From contig CP136069.1 in assembly GCA_032622095.1 (NCBI GenBank), forward strand, positions 11,490,036 to 11,554,035: a stretch of 64,000 bases of DNA. Direction: 5' to 3'. Below the pieces are notes generated by a model. The model did no database searches. It was given only the letters and a program-made list of their open reading frames with translations, and had not been told where the DNA came from. Position numbers and translations under genes: made by a program. The stretch comes from Siphonodentalium dalli (Eukaryota; Mollusca; Scaphopoda; Gadilida; Siphonodentaliidae). Each line of letters opens with the position of its first letter. Position 1 is the stretch's first letter. Shown here piece by piece: positions 48,063-59,594 of this stretch.

Positions 48063-48562
48063 TCGGATGGTACGTTTCGCTGGACGTTAAGCCATACTGT
48101 GATGTTTAAATCAGATGGTACGTTTCGCTGGACGTTAAGCCTTAGTGTGATGTTTAAATCGGATGGTACGTTTCACTGGACGTTAAGCCTTACTGTGATA
48201 TTTATATCGGACGGTACGTTTCGCTAGACATTAAGCCTTAGTGTGATGTTTAAATAGGATGATACGTATCGCTGGACGTTAAGCCTTACTGTGATATTTA
48301 TATCGGACGGTACGTTTCGCTTGACGTTAAGCCTTAGTGTGATGTTTAAATCGGACGGTACGTTTCGCTGGACGTTAAGCCTTACTGTGATATTTATATC
48401 GGATGGTACGTTTCGCTGGACGTTAAGCCTCAGTGTGATGTTTAAATCGGATCGTACGTTTCGCTGGACGTTAAGCCTTAGTGTGATGTTTAAATGGGAT
48501 GATACGTTTCGCTGGACGTTAAGCTTTACTGTGACGTTTAAATCGGATCGTACGTTTCGCTA
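48063..48562 (+). repeat. 48-bp minisatellite, ~10.4 copies
   Basis: TCGGATGGTACGTTTCGCTG recurs every 48 bases from 48063. Because 48 is a multiple of three, one frame stays the same throughout and reads a 16-residue repeat, SDGTFRWTLSLSVMFK. It is interrupted by TAG stops at two degenerate units (CGCTAGACATT near 48223 and AAATAGGATG near 48250). There is no sign of an exon around it, so coding is doubtful. Confidence 0.95.
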
Positions 48563-50782
48563 GATGTGATGTTTAAGGTAATTAAAGATAGTGTGTATCT
48601 TTAAAATAATTGATATTAATTGATAGAAGCTTTTCTTGACATGTGTCCCCGATTCATATATATTATTTTATACATTGGAATCTATATAGATAGTTCCCAA
48701 ATAATCCAGGGAGAGTAAAGGGGATTATTTTTAGAAAAATAAATCTCGCGAAAACGTTGGGAACGAATCAAGGGCCGGGGGTGCAATCTAGTTATCATCC
48801 TCAATCAAGGCAAATAAGATATTTTACCACGAACCATGTCTGGCTGTACCAGAAATAGCCCACTGTATTATTTCGTTATACGGCTGCTTTATAGGCAGAT
48901 AATACATCAAATGTTAGTTTTATATTATATATAAATGTATTTTGTTTACAATAAACCTGTTTGCAGTCCTGAAATCGGTTTTATAAAAACAATGTTGTTG
49001 TCGTTTTAATTGCGGCTCAGAAGAGATACACTATCTTTAATTGGGCTCGATTCATAACAAAGTGAAACTACTTGCACTTATACAACAATGAGTGCACAAA
49101 ACATCACAATATTGGGTTCCAGTTTGTGTCATTTTCATGTAACGACTCAGTTACAGATATATTTAATGTAGTTTTTAGAAATATTTTTAAAATAAGACAC
49201 CTATAATTTTGACTTATGAATAATAAATACAACACTATTTATAGTTCAGAAAAGATTTATAAATTACTGTAAATATAATAAATAAATATAAGTCAATAGA
49301 TCGACCCATGACAAAATAATGATTACGCAATTGCCGCGCATCAGTGTGTCACCGACTCACACGTTATTCTAATAGCACTAATGGTGCAGCAAAATATATG
49401 TTCATAATTGTTTGAATGTGGCAACTACCCAGCCACACGGGAATGGGAATTAAGCTGCCTGGAATATATTGATTTTCTCCATCAGAATTTCAATTATGAT
49501 GTTATTTCATATACATCATGGCATTGTGGCTTTTATTCACAGGTGTTCATAAAATGTTCTTGGCACGCAAATGTTATTTTCTAATCTGGCCCATTTGTGT
49601 TTCAACCCACAAACCCATTTCCAAATTGTTTTACAATACATTTTCATACATTTATATTTCAATTGTTTATGGCATAGTACGTAAATGTTTGCCAATTTGT
49701 GTTCTGTGGAAGCCTTTAAGAGTTTTGTTGGAGACACGAAACTCGTAACAGCTGCATCAGAAAAAAAATGTGCTATAAACGTGTTTTTGTAAAAACTGAA
49801 CAGCACATAATGTTCTGGTACTCATTATGTGCACAGCATACATTACTCTAGTTATATCTAGTCATTTGAAATCGAATCTTCAGTTAAAATTGTTGTTAAT
49901 TTAACCAGAACAGCACATAATTTTCTACTGCCATTTTTTAATACAGTAGCTTTTACGAGGTTTGTGTCTCAAATACAACATATCTCATCTACTAACTATA
50001 ATATCATCACATATTTATCATGTGTTATTTCAACACAATTTTGTTTGAGATAAAATGTAACACATATTGTGTAGAATTAAGACATTTTTTCCAAAATACC
50101 AAAAAAAACGAATTCTATTATTTTGAATTGAAATATTCCAATGGTGGTCTGGAAGTCAAGGAAATTTGAGTGCGAGTGCACGCGTTTGGTCGATGAACCA
50201 CTCTTCCCGGGAAAACAATTGTATCTTAGTCGAATGTCGAACCCTAACTACATTTAGGCGAATGTCAACCGAAACCCAACGCCAAATGTAAGGCTAACTT
50301 GACGAGTACAACATTTTCATGTAGTGTTTCTGATATACATGAACACAAATGAATACAAATGAACACCAGGGCCCTATACTATAGAACACAATTATTTTAA
50401 TCACAAGCTTCTGTGGGGCACACAAAAGGTGTCGATTACCATAGACCCCCACTCTTATTCTAACAGTGAAAAGGCGACTTCTTGTAATGCCGCGTTCACA
50501 TGCATGGTGACCAATAAAATAATAGGTTTTCCACATGTGACTTGATTGACCAATGAAAAAAAAAGATTCCTCTGAGACACTCATTGATATGTTATCGCTA
50601 GTGCATGGACCATCCGTGTTCAATTTGATTAGTGGTAATCGGTAATCGCTCAGTGAGTACACCGCAACCGTTCGTGCATTGTGTTATATTTCGTCAATGG
50701 TTATCGTCTGTTCCAACAGTTCTAGTTGTACGATGTATTTCAATTTCTAGTTGGGTTGGAGTATTCTATTGATAATATGTAC
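48563..50782. other. Intergenic; small hairpin
   Basis: GCACATAATG ttctggtact CATTATGTGC (about 49803-49832) is a perfect 10-bp-arm hairpin. Two inverted CCAAT motifs (GACCAATAAAA near 50510 and GACCAATGAA near 50550) sit about 40 bases apart, but no gene start was identified. The 122-codon minus frame at 50294-50662 covers them and lacks recognisable domains. Confidence 0.45.
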
Positions 50783-50870
50783 AAGAGACGTAACTAGAGG
50801 GTCTCGTGTGCAGGTTTAAACTCCAAGTTGTGTACCCACAAAGGGGACCCTCTAACAACGTCCCTGCACG
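50783..50870. repeat. Small inverted-repeat element
   Basis: GACGTAACTAGAGGGTCTC on the left and, reversed, GCAGGGACGTTGTTAGAGGG on the right bound about 88 bases. A further copy of the end, GCAGGGACGTGGTTAGAGGG, occurs at 55801. It is probably a short MITE family. Confidence 0.55.
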
Positions 50871-53800
50871 AATGTCATAATTGGGCAATATATATACTCG
50901 AATACAGACTTTAGGTTGTTTTCCACGAGACAACCGCTTGATTGCCGCAGTGTGAGTGCCATTCTGATCAAACCCAATCACCCATCGGTAATGCGCCCAC
51001 GAGCATACGGGTATAATCTACACTATTACAATACAGTGGTCTATTGAACTTGACGCCTCCTGTGTACCTCCCATAACCTTGTGATTACAATTATTATGGT
51101 CCATAGTATAGGCCCCTGGCCATTCATATGTATAATTTAGAACAAAGTCAGAGTTTCCGGTAAAGAAGAACATGGTACGTACCTGCATCGGAGTACATCA
51201 ATCAGAAGAGGATAGTTCACACATTACTCACTCATTAGATTTCGATGCACTGTACTACAATCAACAACCAGGCAATGGCTACACATTGAAACAGCAGTGT
51301 CAATGAAAGCCAAGGTCAGTTTACAGAGTTATGGTAAATTCCGAAACGATCGAAGAAAATCTGAGATTTTTATATAGATTGTTGCTTTTTTTAAATTAAT
51401 TTTTTGCTTGTTTTGAAGATGTATCTCGCTTTATCGTGGCTTTATGACGTAGACTGTTGTGACGACGAAAGACAAAACCCTTGATGTTATGGAACCAGAA
51501 TGAAGTACGGATTGATCAGCTTCAAAGAATATCACCAAATACAGACATATATATATTCATATGAAAAGATCCAAAGTCACGTATGTTCAACATTCCTCGA
51601 ATAAAACCTGGTAAATTGTTTCTATTGTGATGTTCCGGGGATCAGAAAAATCCGTAAATACACAGATATACAGTTACATTTAAAACGGAATTGTCGTGCC
51701 CCTATTGTAGTGATCAAAATTACTGCTCTGAAAATATCAACATGGCTAGCATGTAAAGTTCCTTGGTATATTCTCCCTGGTATATTCTCCCTGGTATGGC
51801 AAAATACAACTGCCAATAAAATTTTAGTACTTCACTTTGTCGTCCTATTTGTTAATTTGTCCATATATTGATCGAAATATTCCATTCCCCGACCACGACG
51901 AGAGCGAGTTCTTACGTCCATTGTTACTTTTAGGGTGGATACACACATGCATGTAATGTCTGTATGTAAAATACATGTATTTTACATGGCCACACCAATA
52001 ATTGACAAAATTAATCACCTGCGCGCGAGAGGTCAATTTCACCAGTGAGTACTTATAAGCCATTATCAAACAAACTGCCATCAAGTAATTTCAGGCCAGT
52101 CATAAACATGTCTTCTTTCATGGATGCCGAAATGAGTAATTCTTGTCTGATATATGTTGCTGTTTTTCACGAGTTATAATTCATTTAGAAAAGTGGATTA
52201 GAGCCGGTCGATTTTATACTTGATTTGTTTCTGTCATTTCTTGGAAACAGGGTCATCCAAAACAAAAATAAAATATGCAGAATTATTTTATAGGATGAAA
52301 CCGGCTTGTTGAGATTTCTCTGATAATTTGAGAGCGAGCTCATGTGATAAAAAAAATTAATTCAATTGGGATTGCTAATATTCATTATAGCGCCAACAAA
52401 TAATGCAGGTACAGCGTTGAAATTAAAAAGAGTGACACCCCCCCCCCCATTTATATATGTTTCTCAAGCCAAAGGTTGAACAAGCTCCTAACTGTCACAA
52501 GCTTGAATTATAACATATATATATATATATATATATATATCTTTAATATAATGTTTTACTTAAATATTCCATAGTTGTAAATTTTGCGTATACATGTATA
52601 ACTGTATAACACAAGAGAGGAAAGGTGACGTAGTTGGGAACTCGTAGCTAGGCAACCCTTTCGCCGAATGAAGACAAACAGCAACACCATGCATTAAAAT
52701 TTAAAGCTGTATAATATGTTCATAATTATATGAATAGCATAAATTACTGCATATTAGATTAATCACTCGTAGAAAAGAGACACGACATACATGACTACGA
52801 TATTTATAAAGCAGGGTGTCAGAACTCAGGGTGCTGCATGCACACCCCCGTCGAGGAAATATGCAATGGTGAATTCGGTAGCTTCTGGGATAATATAGCT
52901 CCCCGTGCATGTTGGGGGTCATAGCCCCCTGCGTTGGGGAAGAGACCATCACTGGTATTAACACCAATAGAAGACTGGCAATGATTTAAACAGAACGTCG
53001 ACCATTTGAGTTATCGCGCGAATAATTATTTTAAGCGGCCTGACGACTTTGTCCCAGTCAACGGCTCTTCGGCCGTTCAGAGTTTAACTCACTGTGTTCA
53101 AATACAGTCGCAATGATTGGGTTGTCAGCGGACACATATTACACGGTGTGTATGATCCATGTAAAACGCCAAATACAAGATATTTACAGAGATTACATGC
53201 ATGTGTGTATCCACCATTATGTGAGAACGCGGAGGTCCATGTCATTTTATTTCAGAACGTGACCTTGGATCCCGTATGTATAATGTTTGCGTAACTATAT
53301 TTTTTGAATTAAATATGTTCACAGGTAGATCAAAGTCATTTTTATCACTTCATTAAAGATGCCCCATCCGATTTGACAACATAAAACCAGCATCTGTTCG
53401 TCTTTTATACACCATAAAATAGTTAGATCGGACCAACAAGCCAATTAATATGAGGTTTGATGACCAGATTTCGACATTCAGACGAGAACGTTTCAACAAG
53501 TTTTGAATTTTCGTCAACATAGCAAAAATTCCAATGATCGTTTCTTATAAAGATCGTCCATGATTTTGTCACCCAAGAGTGGTGGATAATAAAGAGCATT
53601 CCCAATTATGAGGCTTGTTTTGTTCGTTTTAGATGTGTTACGTGGATGATGTTACGGATTTCCATTGTGCCTGTCTGATACGAATGATGGCAGCAAGTAT
53701 TTGTCATGTTTATTATGCCCGTTGAGCTGGCAGTTTAGTTTTTGGTGTAAATCGGACAGAACATATTTTAGCCATTCTGATGCAAAACAAACCCACACAT

Positions 53801-53984
53801 AACTACACGTCATGTTAACAGTTAAAGGGACCCAATACCTTATAAGTGGGTTTATGGTAAATTACATAAATTTACAAGTACATGTAAAATAGATCGATTT
53901 GTCCTTATGGTCATTGCTAATAACTCTATAATGTCGAACTTTCGTATACTGAAACCATAAGTATGTAAACACTACTGTTCCGAT
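50871..53984. other. Intergenic with (TA)n and C-tract
   Basis: A (TA)14 microsatellite lies at 52513-52540 and a C homopolymer at about 52437-52449. There is a 16-bp duplication (GGTATATTCTCCCT) near 51772-51795. No gene was recognised. Confidence 0.5.
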
Positions 53985-54310
53985 GGATTTAACGATCCAA
54001 TCAATTAGATACCAAAGTTCAATACAAAATTTGAAGGTAAACATTTGGAAAAGGTCAAATCACAATTAGACTAAATATTTGAACTACTACGTGATCAGCG
54101 ATGTTGTTGATAAATCACTGTAACATGCGGTTTTATTTACATAACTATTTCAACATGCGAAATTTCGTTATTATATAACCAGGTAGATATATCAATAAGG
54201 AATATCAGAACAAAGTTTATCTCTTTCTTCATATTTATGGAAATCTTTATTATACTTTTTTTTTCACATTTACCCACTGCGAGTTCATTGGGTTCCTTTA
54301 ACATGCCATT
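53985..54310. repeat. Dispersed repeat, copy 2 (part inverted)
   Basis: Read in reverse, 53985-54053 contains ATTGAACTTTGGTATCTAAT like 36690 and 56750. Positions 54155-54310 match 36755-36890 in direct orientation through ACATGCGAAAT and the TTTCACATTTACCCACTG block shared with 56930. Confidence 0.5.
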
Positions 54311-54357
54311 TAGCATTAATCCATTCAAACATCTGTCATGTACGACCGACATAATGC

Positions 54358-54441
54358 ACAGGGCTCGAATACGAATATGAGGCAGACTGAAAGGGGTCGC
54401 GGGCGAGACAGAATGCAGAATGGTCGAGTATGAGGGCGGAG
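54358..54441. repeat. G-rich 'GGGCTCGAATATGAGG' repeats, left part
   Basis: CAGGGCTCGAATACGAATAT and CGAGTATGAGGG units here recur at 55270 (GGGCTCGATTATATG) and 55352 (GGGCTCGAATATGAGG) on the other side of the hAT. The hAT therefore landed inside a small degenerate repeat. Confidence 0.6.
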
Positions 54442-55261
54442 GTGTTGGGCAGTGTTCGCCCTGCCGTTAGCCATTTTAGCAAATTGCGAAAAAAATACAA
54501 AGTGGCTAAAAATAAATATACTGGTGGCTAAAATTATGGCTACAGGAATTTTTCGTGTCGACCGTGGATTGAACGACAATTTATTGTAATAAAAGAAATT
54601 AACAGGCTTAGCACAAAACGACTTAACGTTACTCGCGAGGGCCTAATATAAGGGCGAAATTATGGATTTGTTACCATCTGGCGTCGGTTTCACGCACTGG
54701 GAAATTAGCTAGTGATCGTTTATATGTGGATTCTTGACACGCTAGCACCATTGAATAAACATTTTTTATGAAATGGCTTCTTGTGTGACAAAGTGGCTTT
54801 ATTTTACTGTGTTTAAACCGATTGCAAAAGAGTGAAGTCATATACGTTCAATCCAATAGCTTCTCACTATTCATTGACATAAATGCAGTGGTCAGAGTTG
54901 AATGGGACAATGAGACTCGCGCCTGTTATGATCATTATAGGCTAGGGGGGGGGGGGCAAATAATTTGAATAGCCTAACGCATTCAGGGTTTGTTTAACTA
55001 ATTTGAAAGTGTTATACGGTTTTGTGACAGCGACTGATACCATGGCGGCTGTTGCTTTCAGACTCGCTTTAAATGTGGACAGTTTGAGGAAGGTCCACAT
55101 TCCGAATTTTCACCATGAATCGCAAACGTAAATTAGATTCGGCACTAGTGCTAATTTATCAGTATGTGGCTAAACGTTTTCAAAGCTGTGTAACGAAATT
55201 GCACAATTGGCTAAAACAATGGCTACACATAATTTCGGGCCAAGCGAACACTGGTGTTGGG
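54442..55261. mobile_element. 804-bp hAT-type transposon with perfect TSD
   Basis: The element occupies 54450-55253. It begins CAGTGTTCGCCCTG and ends CAAGCGAACACTG, so the outer 10 bases are exact inverted repeats. The eight flanking bases GTGTTGGG occur exactly on both sides (54442-54449 and 55254-55261). Repeated GTGGCTAAA motifs lie near both ends (about 54500-54545 and 55165-55230), as hAT transposases often bind subterminal reiterated motifs. Inside, short frames near 55044 (MAAVAFRLALNVDSLRKVH) and 55115 (MNRKRKLDSA) have no recognised domain and the second runs through the terminal repeat. It is non-autonomous. A G tract of 9-10 bases lies near 54945. Confidence 0.93.
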
Positions 55262-57023
55262 ACAGATAACAGGGCTCGATTATATGTGGAAGATGCTGAA
55301 AGCAGGTCGCAGGGGGGGGGGGGGGGTGGACTTTGAAGGCAGGTGGATGACCAGGGCTCGAATATGAGGATGCATGGTCCACTCCGAGAATAACCAATTC
55401 TCCTGGTCAGCACGGACAAAGCAGGACACACTCAGTTGCGTTTGGTTTTATCTGCGTGATGCCAACCACTGTCTTGATGACCAAGTCAATGTCAGTATTG
55501 TACGCCTGGACGGGAGTGTCTTATTTGTTAAACTCATTCCAAATATAATGATATCCATCGAGCAGATGCTAACAAAAAGCAAGGTCTAACCCGTGGCGCC
55601 TCTCCTATGACATACTTTATTGACACATATGCACGTGTTTCCATACATACAATGGGCATTCCTGAATAGCTTACATGGAGTTACTAACATGATGGGATTA
55701 TATCAATTTCAATATATGGGTTATCAAATGGTTGCTCTTGGTCATATAATTTATAATATTCTCACTAGAATTTACACGAAAGTAGATCTGCATGATATAC
55801 GCAGGGACGTGGTTAGAGGGTCTCCGTTTGGGGGTGTCCACTTTGAAATTTTCAACTGCACCCTAAAAAGAGACCAAACTCACACGTTTACGTAATTACA
55901 TTTGCACCGCCAAGCGTGCGCTCTGATTTCCACAGACTGGCACCTCACGACATCTAGTGGTCTAGCTCAGACCATGATTTGTTTTTCTTAAATTGATTAA
56001 AGTTTAATATTTGAACGGGATAAATGAAAAATCATAGAATCAAGACTGGCATCAAGCTTTCAAAGAACCTGAAAGCCCTAACGTTGGTCCAAATGTTTTA
56101 CCGAAAGTAGGAAAATATGCAAATGTTGTCTAAAAACAACAATTTCCTACTAATAACTTATTGAAAAATCAAACTACAAGAACAATTTCAACGTTTTGTT
56201 GATATTAAATTCCCAACTACTGTTTTGTCTTGTTTGAAATTTCCAACTGCTGAACATGTTGAGGTGGGGAGGTAAGACACACCATAACCCAATGTCGCCA
56301 CGTCCTTGGAGAGACTGTGTCGCAAAATGGTGTTTTCATGTTTTTTTGCTGTTAACAGGGACGCACTCAATTTTAAAAGAATTCATAAATATATAAAATC
56401 TGCTATAGTAAGCACATGTAATTAAGTAGGTAAGATTTTATTTTAAGTCGAGCGAAGGCACTCGCAATGGATAAATATGGAAAATGTATAACAGACTGGA
56501 AAAGCATCATCATTTCGACAAACATGGAGAAATAGGTAAACGGTCTTCTTATATTCATTATTGATATTTCTCCGATATGACATTTTACGTCTTGAAATCA
56601 TTGTTATATAAGCAAAAAGTTACAGTGAATAGTCAACAAACATAAGTCCAATTATTGTAATAAGTCCAATTAGTGTTGCCTAAATATAAATTGTATAATT
56701 TCTTCCAATGATTAGACATGTTGCAATGTTTACCACAGCGTTTTGATTAAACTTTGGTATCTTATTGGACTAATTGGACTTTTACCGTTAATTCCACTGT
56801 AACAGCACTATTTATATAACACTGGATATTACATTGGAAATAATTGTAATAATCAATATAATAACAACGACTAGCCATGATTGAGCCCATGTTTTTCTTA
56901 GTAACGATGGTTGTACAAACATTGACGAATTTTCACATTTACCCACTGCAAGTGCCTTAATATGTCCCTTTAAAACTATAAGACACAAGTTTTGCAAGAA
57001 TGTTATCCCGACTTTACCTTGGC
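55262..57023. other. Intergenic; G-tract and repeat fragments
   Basis: A run of about 14 G lies near 55311-55325. A MITE-end-like GCAGGGACGTGGTTAGAGGG lies at 55801, and copy 3 of the dispersed repeat at 56724-57000. Frames of 60-94 codons show no domains. On the minus strand this lies downstream of the lectin exon, so part could be its 3' UTR. Confidence 0.45.
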
Positions 57024-57040
57024 ACAAAGAGGCGACTACA

Positions 57041-57196
57041 TTGTATAACGCTTTTAACTGATTAACTGAGCCCAATATGACCTGTTTAATCCTCATATGA
57101 CGTCACGGGCCCTGTGCATTGTATGACGCTTTTAACTGATTAACTGAGCCCAGTATGACCTGTTTAATCATCATACGACGTCACGAGCCCTGTGCA
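57041..57196. repeat. 78-bp tandem duplication after the lectin stop codon
   Basis: TTGTATAACGCTTTTAACTG starts at 57041 and TTGTATGACGCTTTTAACTG at 57119. Each ends in GACGTCACG.GCCCTGTGCAT. It lies immediately downstream of the minus-strand lectin exon, so it is probably in its 3' UTR. Each unit carries a GACGTCA (CRE-like) motif. Confidence 0.93.
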
Positions 57197-57213
57197 TTAT
57201 GTCTGTTCTCGCA

Positions 57214-57428
57214 TTACATCTGGCACAAGTGATTCATGGGGATAAAGTTGCAATAGTCGTCATGCATCAGATAACGAGATTCAGAAAGGTCGTACCAGAT
57301 GTACAAACAATCATGATTCACGCCGTTGGGTTGACCGGGAAACCATTCTAACCATGGCAGCACATCACCATCACTAGTTAGAAAGCTGTCGGTCGAATAA
57401 ACATCATTGCCGTCGATCGCCATCGGAT
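57214..57428 (-). CDS. Terminal exon of a C-type lectin domain protein (partial)
   Basis: On the minus strand a pyrimidine-rich acceptor (TTTTCTTCTAACAG) precedes 57428. The exon carries 70 complete codons and a TAA stop (57214-57216), entering with two bases of a split codon. The residues are the second half of a C-type lectin fold: WLEWFPGQPNG, then HDCLYIW, then HDDYCNF and HLCQM at the end. Three cysteines in DC...YC...LC fit the conserved C2, C3 and C4 positions. The long-loop motif reads QPN, close to the sugar-binding EPN/QPD triplets, but the usual WND calcium site is replaced by MHDD, so classical Ca-dependent sugar binding may be altered. The protein is expected to be secreted or extracellular. 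Upstream exons should lie beyond 57428 on the minus strand but were not identified by eye; the nearby intron holds MITE-derived and duplicated DNA. Confidence 0.85.
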
Positions 57429-57567
57429 CTGTTAGAAGAAAAGATGTACCGTTATACACATCTACATACGTGGTGTTACTGTTTATCTGTATACATATTC
57501 ACGTAGTTATGCAACTTATATAAAGTAGATATCATGGAGACCATATACATGTAGATGGGTATGTTAA

Positions 57568-57960
57568 AGGTACTAAATCCGATTCGATAGTCCCCATATT
57601 ACCAGCTTCCAACAACAGCATTTTGAACTGCCGCTTCAGTTATCACAATCGATTAATTGCCCGAAAAATAATGCTAACCACAGTCAACTATAGTATAACA
57701 TTGACTAAAACTTGTTATTTATCAACATTTTGTTCAACGAAATTAGGTTGTTGTTAAATATCTAACACCCAAAGGCAATTAAGTTTAGAGTTATCCATCT
57801 TCATCCGCAATTTGGTCCAAGACCGTCGGCTTGAGGAATATTTGCCACGCCGCCAAAAATTACATATCTCGGGAAATAACAAATTTCAAAAATCGATATC
57901 TGATCACTCTGAGCCTTGTTGGTTCGTTCCTCGACTCGAATCAAATATTATTTTACTAAA
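57568..57960. mobile_element. TTAA MITE copy, right end deleted
   Basis: TTAA (57564-57567) precedes AGGTACTAAATCCGA, matching the left end of the 23950-24392 MITE. Homology continues through TAACCACAGTCAACTATAGT and ATAACAAATTTCAAAAATCG. It stops near 57955 before the right terminus, where the sequence joins TAAACGAGAAGTGGGTTAC. Confidence 0.75.
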
Positions 57961-58345
57961 CGAGAAGTGGGTTACAACCGACAGACATGGTTTATGTGAG
58001 TTCAGTGGCAACTCCATGTGCCATTTCGATCGTAACGTGGGCCATTTAGATAAGAAATTACAAATTGTTTAATCGCATACCAAGAAATGAACACATCATT
58101 CTGAGCCAGAGCTACAATTTGTTCTGATATATTCGCTAGTGTCTGTAATCAAATGAATACTGCATGCAATTTCGGAGAGAGGGTGGCAGGGGGTTGAGGT
58201 AATTGAAGGAAGGTACGAATTTTTTTAATCTCATTATTTTGGAGACCTGCAGCCCTCAAACCGGCGAACAAACTATTTTACTCCCGATATTTAGACATCC
58301 ACCGTCACGATTTCACCAATACCTTTGGTCGATGAACTTTGCATT
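57829..58345. repeat. Half-kb direct duplication, copy 1
   Basis: GCCGCCAAAAATTACATATC through ACGATTTCACCAATACCTTT is shared with 59600-60155 at perhaps 80-85% identity. Relative to the second copy, this one lacks about 120 bases at 57955, including the MITE right end. Confidence 0.85.
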
Positions 58346-59191
58346 GGATAGATCATCTCAACGAATTGGAAGTTATTAACTCAATTCACGAGTGTGCGTC
58401 ACGAATGAGTAAAGTTAATAACTCCCAATCAAGACTAACGTCACCCTACTTAATTATGAAGGCACGAGTGAGAGGATCCATCCTGTGTCTGGCTATGGAA
58501 TGCAAGGTATCCAGATTTGAGAGCTTCTATGCAGTTAATCATTAGCAACTTGATACGAAAAAAAATTTTGAACAGGGATGGACTTATATTTTTGGGGTTT
58601 GGGTGGGGGCAAAATTTTCGCAATTTTTTTTTGCGATGATTTCAACTATTTTTACTGTCGTGTATCTATAGGACGTATTAATGATCATCCTGAAAGAATT
58701 TTGTAAATCGGTTAACAAATGTCCAAGTTACAGACCATCGAACATTAAATAATTGAGCTAATGTAGGAGCATTGGGGAGGGTGATACCATACCGGGGAGG
58801 CGATGAAAACATGTAGGGTGGTGATAAGGCACGAACGAGAAGATATTTTTCAAGTTATACGATTCACTATTATATGCGATTCATTATTCCTGACTGTCAC
58901 TATATTCGCCAAGACATATTTCCAAAATGAACTCTGAATATGGAAATTTTAACCCAGGATATTATCTCAGCCAACTTGGTGGGATATCGTTGGAACATTT
59001 ATTTTCCGAGTATTTCTGTATGTGACGACATAACAAATAAGGTATGTTTTGCTAAAGTTAAACTTGAGGGCGACACTATTTAGTCATGACAAATAATGGC
59101 AGTACTGAGTTGGTAATGGATAGATAACATTTATTCTTAATAGTTGATTCATGGTCTGAAGTCTGAAAATTTTAGTATTATTAAGGGAAAG
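58346..59191. other. Intergenic; weak hairpin
   Basis: AAGTTATTAACTCAATTCACGAG and, reversed, CGTGAATGA...GTTAATAACT form an imperfect hairpin at about 58368-58422. No gene was recognised. Confidence 0.4.
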
Positions 59192-59536
59192 TTCATGTGC
59201 AGGGTTCGCACTGTCACTTGCCAAATTTACCAATGGCAAAAATAATTAACATTTGGCAAAATATATTTTCATTTGGCAAAAATGTTGGCAGTCACTTTTG
59301 ATTCCTCAAGAAAGTTTAATATTTGTCAACCACGACAAGAGGCGAGAATTATTAATAATGACTGCTTTCCTATCGATATCAAAGAACGCTGAAGCAGCGA
59401 CTGTCGAAATAATCAAAATAAAAGACACAATGTTGTAGAAACTGATAGCATTTGGCAACTTCTAACAGCATTTGGCAAAAATAATTTCCAATTGGCAAAA
59501 CGTAAATTTCGGGCCAGCGCGGACCCTGTTCAGGTG
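59192..59536. mobile_element. 329-bp non-autonomous hAT with 8-bp TSD
   Basis: The element occupies 59200-59528. It begins CAGGGTTCGCACTG and ends CAGCGCGGACCCTG; reversed, the end reads CAGGGTCCGCGCTG, so 12 of 14 bases match. The flanks TTCATGTG (59192-59199) and TTCAGGTG (59529-59536) differ in one of eight bases. Internally it carries many ATTTGGCAAA motifs near both ends. The 61-codon frame at 59253-59438 is not a gene. A split older copy lies at 29712-29823 and 34570-34805. Confidence 0.9.
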
Positions 59537-59594
59537 ACCAATTTTGAATAGGGATTCCATGCTAATCTCCACAACAAAAGTTGTATCTGAAGCA

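Noticed and set aside
50294-50662. 122-codon minus-strand frame
   Set aside because: No recognisable domain, hydrophobic or cysteine pattern, or splice context. It covers CCAAT-like motifs that look more like non-coding DNA.
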